Assembly: GCA_035656335.1 (NCBI GenBank)
Contig: DASRSS010000161.1
Location: 1 to 16,757 of the forward strand
Length of the DNA stretch: 16,757 nt
Origin: DASRSS01 sp035656335
GTDB taxonomy: Bacteria > Actinomycetota > Actinomycetes > Mycobacteriales > Jatrophihabitantaceae
Reading direction: 5' to 3'
Position numbers and translations under genes: made by a program. Below the pieces are notes generated by a model that worked only from the letters and a program-made list of their open reading frames with translations, had not been told where the DNA came from and ran no database searches. Within the stretch, counting starts at the first letter, position 1, and each line of letters begins with the position of its first letter. This document shows, piece by piece, positions 12,681-16,757 of the stretch.

Positions 12681-15318
12681 TTACCGGCAGTATCTCGGCG
12701 CGGATCAGGTCGGTGGCCGCGGCCGCCGGAACCGGTCGCGAGTAGAAGTAGCCCTGGGCACCGATCACGTGGCATGCGAGCGGGGTGGCCAGGTGCTCGA
12801 CGCACTCGACGCCTTCGACCACCACCACCAGCCCGAACGCGATCGCCGCGCTGGACATCAGCTCCACCAGCTTGCGCTCGCCCGGGTCGGTAGAGATCAC
12901 GAAGCTGCGGTCGATCTTGATGCAGTCGACCGGCAGGTAGCGCAGCTGGCGGATGGACGTGAAGCCGGTGCCGAAGTCGTCCAGCGCGACGCACACGCCC
13001 ATGTCGCGCAGCCCGTTCAGGTTCATCATCGCGACGGGGTCGCTGACCAGCACCGTCTCGGTGATCTCGACGACCAGGAGCTTCGCCGGCACGCCCGCGG
13101 CGGCGAGCGCGGAGCGGACGTCGGGCAGGAACTCGGGGCTGGCCAGGTGCCGGCCGGAGATGTTCACGCCGACGGTCAGCTCGGTGTTCCCGGTCTCGAC
13201 GTGCCAGCGCGCCAGCTGCGCGAGCGCCTCGTGCAGCGTCCACCGGCCGATGTCGTTGATGCGCCGGGACTGCTCGGCGGACGGGATGAACGCGTCCGGC
13301 ATGACCAGTCCCTGACCGGGACGGTGCCAGCGGATCAGCGCCTCGAAGCCGTAGATCCGCCCGGCCGGCAGGCGCACGATCGGCTGGTAGTACAGCTCGA
13401 ATTCGTCGTTCCGCAGGCCCTGCCAGATCGCCTCGTCCAGTGCCGCTTGCTCGGCCAGTTCGGTGCGCAGCGTGTCGTCGAAGATGCCGACGCGGCCGCG
13501 TCCGGCCTGCTTCGCGCGAGCCGCGGCAGCCTCCGCCTCGCCCAGCAGCCGCTCGGCGTCGATGCAGCCGTCCGCGCAGACGGCCAGGCCGACGCTCGCG
13601 CCGACGTGCACCTCGCGGTCGGGCGTGGGGATCGACTCGGCGAGGACGGCGACCACGCGCTCGGCCAGCGTGACCGCGTCCGCGCTGCCGGCGACGTCCT
13701 CGAGCAGGATCAGGAACTCGTCGCCGCCGATACGCGCGACCATGTCGCCGCCGCGGACGACCGCCTGCATCCGGCGGGCGCACGCGAGCAGGACGGAGTC
13801 GCCGACCTCGTGCCCGAACGCGTCGTTGACCGCCTTGAAGTGGTCCAGGTCGACGAACATGATCGCGGTCATCGCGCCGGCCCGCTGCGCCCGGTGCAGT
13901 GATCGTTCCGCGGTGATCATCGCCTGCCCGCGGTTGATCAGTCCGGTGAGCGGGTCGTGGGCCGTCCGGTAGTCCAGGTCGGTCCGGGCGGCGTCGCGGT
14001 CGTGGATCGCCGCGATGATCGTCTCGACCGAGCCGTGCACGACCTGGCCGAGCGGGCCGGGCAGCGGGCTGCGCAGCACCTCGTTGTCCAGGTCGCCGGC
14101 CGAGATCGCGCTCGCCTGCGCCTCGATGTTGCGCAGGTTGGCCACCGCGGAGGCGAGGCCGTCGGCGGCGGTGCGAACCTCCTCCGGGCCGTGCACCGGG
14201 ACGTCGTCGAGCACGCCCTGGCTGACCCGGCGCGCGCTCTCGGCGAGGTCGCGCAGCGGGGCGGTGACCGAGCGCAGCACGCGCCAGCCGATGAGGACCG
14301 AGCCGGCGAGCAGGACGAGCACCATGCCCACGATCGCCCACAGAGCGAGCTGCGCGGACCGCCGCTGCGCCGACGCCGCCGACACCGCGCGGTCGGCGGC
14401 GAGGTCGAGCACCTTGCCGAGCCGCTCGCTGCGGATCTCGCTGAGCCGGAACATCTGCACCAGCTCGGTGGTGGTGACGCTGTCCGGGTCGGTGGCCGCG
14501 GCGGCCGCGGCGATGTCGAACCCGCGCGCCGCGGGCGTGCGGACGGCTGCCGTCAGCGCGTGCACGATCTGCGGCGATGCCTCGTCGAGCACGTCGCGGT
14601 ACGCGGACAGGTAACCGCCCCACACGCGCAGCCACGACTGCCGCGGCGTGAGCGCACCGGCCGCGCCGGTCGGTGGACGGAAGATGTACCCGGCCAGCCG
14701 GGCGAGCTCGAGGTCCGCGTACTGGACCAGCTGCGACACCCGCTGCAGGTCCTGCGCCGAACGGGTCGTGGCTCCGGCGACTCCCGCCCCGACCGCACCG
14801 GCCATGACGGCGTCCTGCTTCTTGGTGAGCAGGTCGATGGCGTGCAGGCCCAGGTCGAAGCCGGCCGTCGGCGACGCCCCGGAGTCGATGTCGCGCCGCA
14901 GCTTGCGCAACTCGGTCCGCACCGCCGGCGCGACCGGGTGCGCGAGCACGGACGCGTCGAGGGCATCGATGCTGGCGTCGGTCGCGTTGCGCAGCGCGGT
15001 GATCTGCGCGTCCGTCAGGCCGAGGTCGTGCAGCGACACCGGCGTGCCGGCGGCGGCGGACACGCGCACCATCCCGCGGGCAAGTGCGGGAACGAGTTCC
15101 TGCGCAATGGCGCGCCGCGCGGCTGACAGCTCGGCCGCGCGGGTGATCGACCGCTCCACGCGCAGCGCGGTCGCGGCGTTCTCCGCGCGCCAGTGGATCT
15201 CCCAGCCCGCGAACGCCCCGACACCGAGCGCGGGTGCGACGACAAGCACCAGCAAGCGGTTGCGCAACCGCCCGGGTCGACGCAGGCGCACAGACCTGGA
15301 CATGGACATGGTCGCCAT
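12658..15318 (-). CDS. Membrane-bound GGDEF-EAL protein (cyclic di-GMP cyclase/phosphodiesterase)
   Basis: 886 aa. A basic N-terminus precedes transmembrane segment 1 (about residues 22-40). An extracytoplasmic, mostly helical region of about 280 residues that I do not recognise follows, then transmembrane segment 2 (about 324-347). A HAMP domain (about 348-400) and a second HAMP-like stretch with ISAGDLDNEVL and PLPGPLG (about 401-445) come next. The GGDEF domain (about 451-615) has intact GGDEF at 531-535 and the RxxD inhibitory site at 522-525. The EAL domain (about 625-872) keeps EAL (659-661), N719, E754, D780/D781, K801, E835, E838 and Q855. Both activities therefore look possible, and the sensor region probably sets the balance (inference). 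The ATG lies four bases after the stop of the upstream paralogue, so the two are likely translated together. M4 and M6 are alternative starts. Confidence 0.93.
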   Translation of the reverse strand: MATMSMSRSVRLRRPGRLRNRLLVLVVAPALGVGAFAGWEIHWRAENAATALRVERSITRAAELSAARRAIAQELVPALARGMVRVSAAAGTPVSLHDLGLTDAQITALRNATDASIDALDASVLAHPVAPAVRTELRKLRRDIDSGASPTAGFDLGLHAIDLLTKKQDAVMAGAVGAGVAGATTRSAQDLQRVSQLVQYADLELARLAGYIFRPPTGAAGALTPRQSWLRVWGGYLSAYRDVLDEASPQIVHALTAAVRTPAARGFDIAAAAAATDPDSVTTTELVQMFRLSEIRSERLGKVLDLAADRAVSAASAQRRSAQLALWAIVGMVLVLLAGSVLIGWRVLRSVTAPLRDLAESARRVSQGVLDDVPVHGPEEVRTAADGLASAVANLRNIEAQASAISAGDLDNEVLRSPLPGPLGQVVHGSVETIIAAIHDRDAARTDLDYRTAHDPLTGLINRGQAMITAERSLHRAQRAGAMTAIMFVDLDHFKAVNDAFGHEVGDSVLLACARRMQAVVRGGDMVARIGGDEFLILLEDVAGSADAVTLAERVVAVLAESIPTPDREVHVGASVGLAVCADGCIDAERLLGEAEAAAARAKQAGRGRVGIFDDTLRTELAEQAALDEAIWQGLRNDEFELYYQPIVRLPAGRIYGFEALIRWHRPGQGLVMPDAFIPSAEQSRRINDIGRWTLHEALAQLARWHVETGNTELTVGVNISGRHLASPEFLPDVRSALAAAGVPAKLLVVEITETVLVSDPVAMMNLNGLRDMGVCVALDDFGTGFTSIRQLRYLPVDCIKIDRSFVISTDPGERKLVELMSSAAIAFGLVVVVEGVECVEHLATPLACHVIGAQGYFYSRPVPAAAATDLIRAEILPVMPTRVAR

Positions 15319-15322
15319 CGCG

Positions 15323-16757
15323 TCAGCCGGCCAGCCGGACGGGAAGAACGGGCATGCGGATCAGGGCCAGCGCCTCGTCGGCGCTCTGCGGCCGGGCGAA
15401 GTGGTAGCCCTGGGCCGCCTCGACCGCGCACTCGGCGAGGTTTGCGATCTGGCCGGCCTCCTCGACACCCTCGGCGACGACCCGCAGGCCGAACGCGTGC
15501 GCGGCTCGCGTCATCAGGTGCACGAGCTCGCGGCTGGTGGGGTGCGAGGACGCCACGAAGCTGCGGTCGATCTTGAGCGTGTCGATCGGCATGCCGAGCA
15601 GCTGGCTGACCGAGGTGAAGCCGGTGCCGAAGTCGTCGATCGCGACCTGCACGCCGAGATCGCGCAGCTTGCCCATCGTGGTGGCGGCGGTCAGGTTCTC
15701 GACGAGGACGGTCTCGGTGAGCTCGACGGTAAGCCGGCTCGGCTCGATGCCGGAGGTCTCGACGGCGTGGCGGACGTCGTCGACGAAGTCGTCGCTGCAC
15801 AGATAGCGTCCGGAGATGTTGACGCCGACGGTGAGGTCCTTGGGGCCGAGCTGGGCGTCCCACCGCGCGAGCTGCGCGGCGGCCTCGTGCAGCGTCCAGC
15901 GGCCGATGTCGTTGATCAGCGTGGACAGCTCGGCGGCCGGGATGAACTCGTCGGGCGAGACCAGTCCGCAGCCGGGCCGGTTCCAGCGGATCAGTGCCTC
16001 GACGCCGCGTGGACGGCCGGTGCTCAGGTCGACGACCGGCTGGTAGTACAGGACGAACTCGCCGCGCCGCAGCCCGTCGGCGATCGCGACGTCCAGCTCG
16101 GCACGCCGCGCCAGCTCCTCGCGCAAGGCGTCGTCGAACACGTCGTACCGGCCACGGCCGGCGTTCTTCGCGCGGTAGGCGGCGGCATCCGCCTCGCGGA
16201 GCAGCCGGCCGGCGTCGACGTACCCGTCGTTGCAGATGGTGACGCCGATGCTCGCGCCGATGCGCACCTGCCGGTGGAAGACCTGCACCGGTTCGGCGAG
16301 CGCGGCCACCACGCGCTCGGCGAGGCGGACGACATCGGTCTCGTCGGTGATGTCCTCCAGCAGGATGACGAACTCGTCGCCACCGAGCCGGGCCACGGTG
16401 TCGCCGCCGCGGACGATCGACGTCATCCGCTCGGCGCACGCCACGAGGACACCGTCGCCGGCCTCGTGGCCCAGGGTGTCGTTGACGCTCTTGAAGTGGT
16501 CCAGGTCCACGAACATGAGGCCGGTCATCACGCCGCTGCGGCGGGCGCGGTGCAGCGACTGCTCGATCAGCGCCATCGCCTGCGCGCGGTTGGGCAGTTC
16601 GGTGAGCGGGTCGTGGGCCGCGCGGTAGGCGAGGTCGGACTGTGCCTCGTCGCGCTCGTGGATGGCGCCGACGATCGTCTCGACGGAGGCGTGCACGATC
16701 TCGCCCAGCGGGCCGGGCAGCGGCCGTCGCACGACGTCGCTGTCCAGTTCACCGGCC
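15323..16757 (-). CDS. GGDEF-EAL protein, paralogue of the downstream gene (5' end outside window)
   Basis: 477 residues are visible and the gene continues past the window end. An internal GTG at 16730-16732 could be mistaken for the start, but upstream codons (AGELDSDV) continue the HAMP-like homology, so the frame runs on. The visible part has the PLPGPLG linker, a GGDEF domain with GGDEF and the RGGD inhibitory site five residues before it, and an EAL domain with EALIRW, NISGRYL, ELTETVLV, DDFGTGFTS, KIDRSF and EGVEE. Both catalytic sites look complete. Sequence and layout match the next gene, pointing to tandem duplication. The membrane or sensor region, if any, cannot be seen. Confidence 0.92.
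   Translation of the reverse strand, partial: AGELDSDVVRRPLPGPLGEIVHASVETIVGAIHERDEAQSDLAYRAAHDPLTELPNRAQAMALIEQSLHRARRSGVMTGLMFVDLDHFKSVNDTLGHEAGDGVLVACAERMTSIVRGGDTVARLGGDEFVILLEDITDETDVVRLAERVVAALAEPVQVFHRQVRIGASIGVTICNDGYVDAGRLLREADAAAYRAKNAGRGRYDVFDDALREELARRAELDVAIADGLRRGEFVLYYQPVVDLSTGRPRGVEALIRWNRPGCGLVSPDEFIPAAELSTLINDIGRWTLHEAAAQLARWDAQLGPKDLTVGVNISGRYLCSDDFVDDVRHAVETSGIEPSRLTVELTETVLVENLTAATTMGKLRDLGVQVAIDDFGTGFTSVSQLLGMPIDTLKIDRSFVASSHPTSRELVHLMTRAAHAFGLRVVAEGVEEAGQIANLAECAVEAAQGYHFARPQSADEALALIRMPVLPVRLAG

Noticed and set aside
12616..13902. 428-residue + strand open frame after map
   Set aside because: It is antisense to the EAL and GGDEF domains and begins inside the palindrome; no domain is recognised.
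11693..14635. 980-residue minus-strand open frame overlapping map and the GGDEF-EAL gene
   Set aside because: It is Arg/Ala/Gly-rich with no recognisable domain and lies in another frame of the well-supported GGDEF-EAL gene; long spurious frames are common in GC-rich DNA.
15015..16439. 474-residue minus-strand open frame in a second frame of the upstream GGDEF-EAL gene
   Set aside because: It is an Arg-rich shadow; the overlapping frame has complete GGDEF and EAL motifs.
16730..16732. GTG as the start codon of the upstream GGDEF-EAL gene
   Set aside because: Codons upstream continue homology with the paralogue (GDLDNEVLR versus GELDSDVVR), so the true start is beyond the window.

Overview
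The window is GC-rich DNA from an actinobacterium (Actinomycetota). Three things suggest this: the strong G/C preference at third codon positions, the gene order, and actinobacterial-style proteins. The proteins include a zinc-ribbon S14, an L3 without the usual Gln pair, an S3 with a long acidic tail, and a MapA-like methionine aminopeptidase. I cannot name the order or genus with confidence.

Positions 1-9547 hold the S10 and spc ribosomal protein operons, all on the + strand and fused into one tightly packed run: rpsJ (3' end only), rplC, rplD, rplW, rplB, rpsS, rplV, rpsC, rplP, rpmC, rpsQ, rplN, rplX, rplE, rpsN (type Z), rpsH, rplF, rplR, rpsE, rpmD and rplO. Six junctions overlap by 1 or 4 bases, which points to translational coupling. 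Only two gaps within the ribosomal run and its link to secY exceed 100 bases: rpsN-rpsH (137 nt, with a possible Shine-Dalgarno-sequestering structure) and rplO-secY (204 nt, with a long stem-loop, an inverted repeat and an extended -10-like promoter). The + strand run ends with secY, adk and map (9752-12595). These provide membrane insertion, nucleotide balance and N-terminal methionine removal.

Where infA and rpmJ commonly follow map, the + strand run stops. A striking 84-nt imperfect palindrome (12597-12680) follows, built from two direct and two inverted copies of one short unit. It lies between convergent genes and its last unit forms the 3' end of the facing gene. Beyond it, on the minus strand, are two tandem paralogous GGDEF-EAL genes for cyclic di-GMP turnover: one complete (886 aa, membrane-anchored, with an unrecognised extracytoplasmic sensor region) and one running off the window end. 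Both keep the GGDEF and EAL catalytic motifs and the RxxD inhibitory site.

Most of the window is conserved housekeeping sequence. The unusual parts are the palindromic repeat, the c-di-GMP gene pair at the end of the ribosomal cluster, the two structured leaders and the S3 tail. I saw no RNA genes, CRISPR arrays or insertion sequences.
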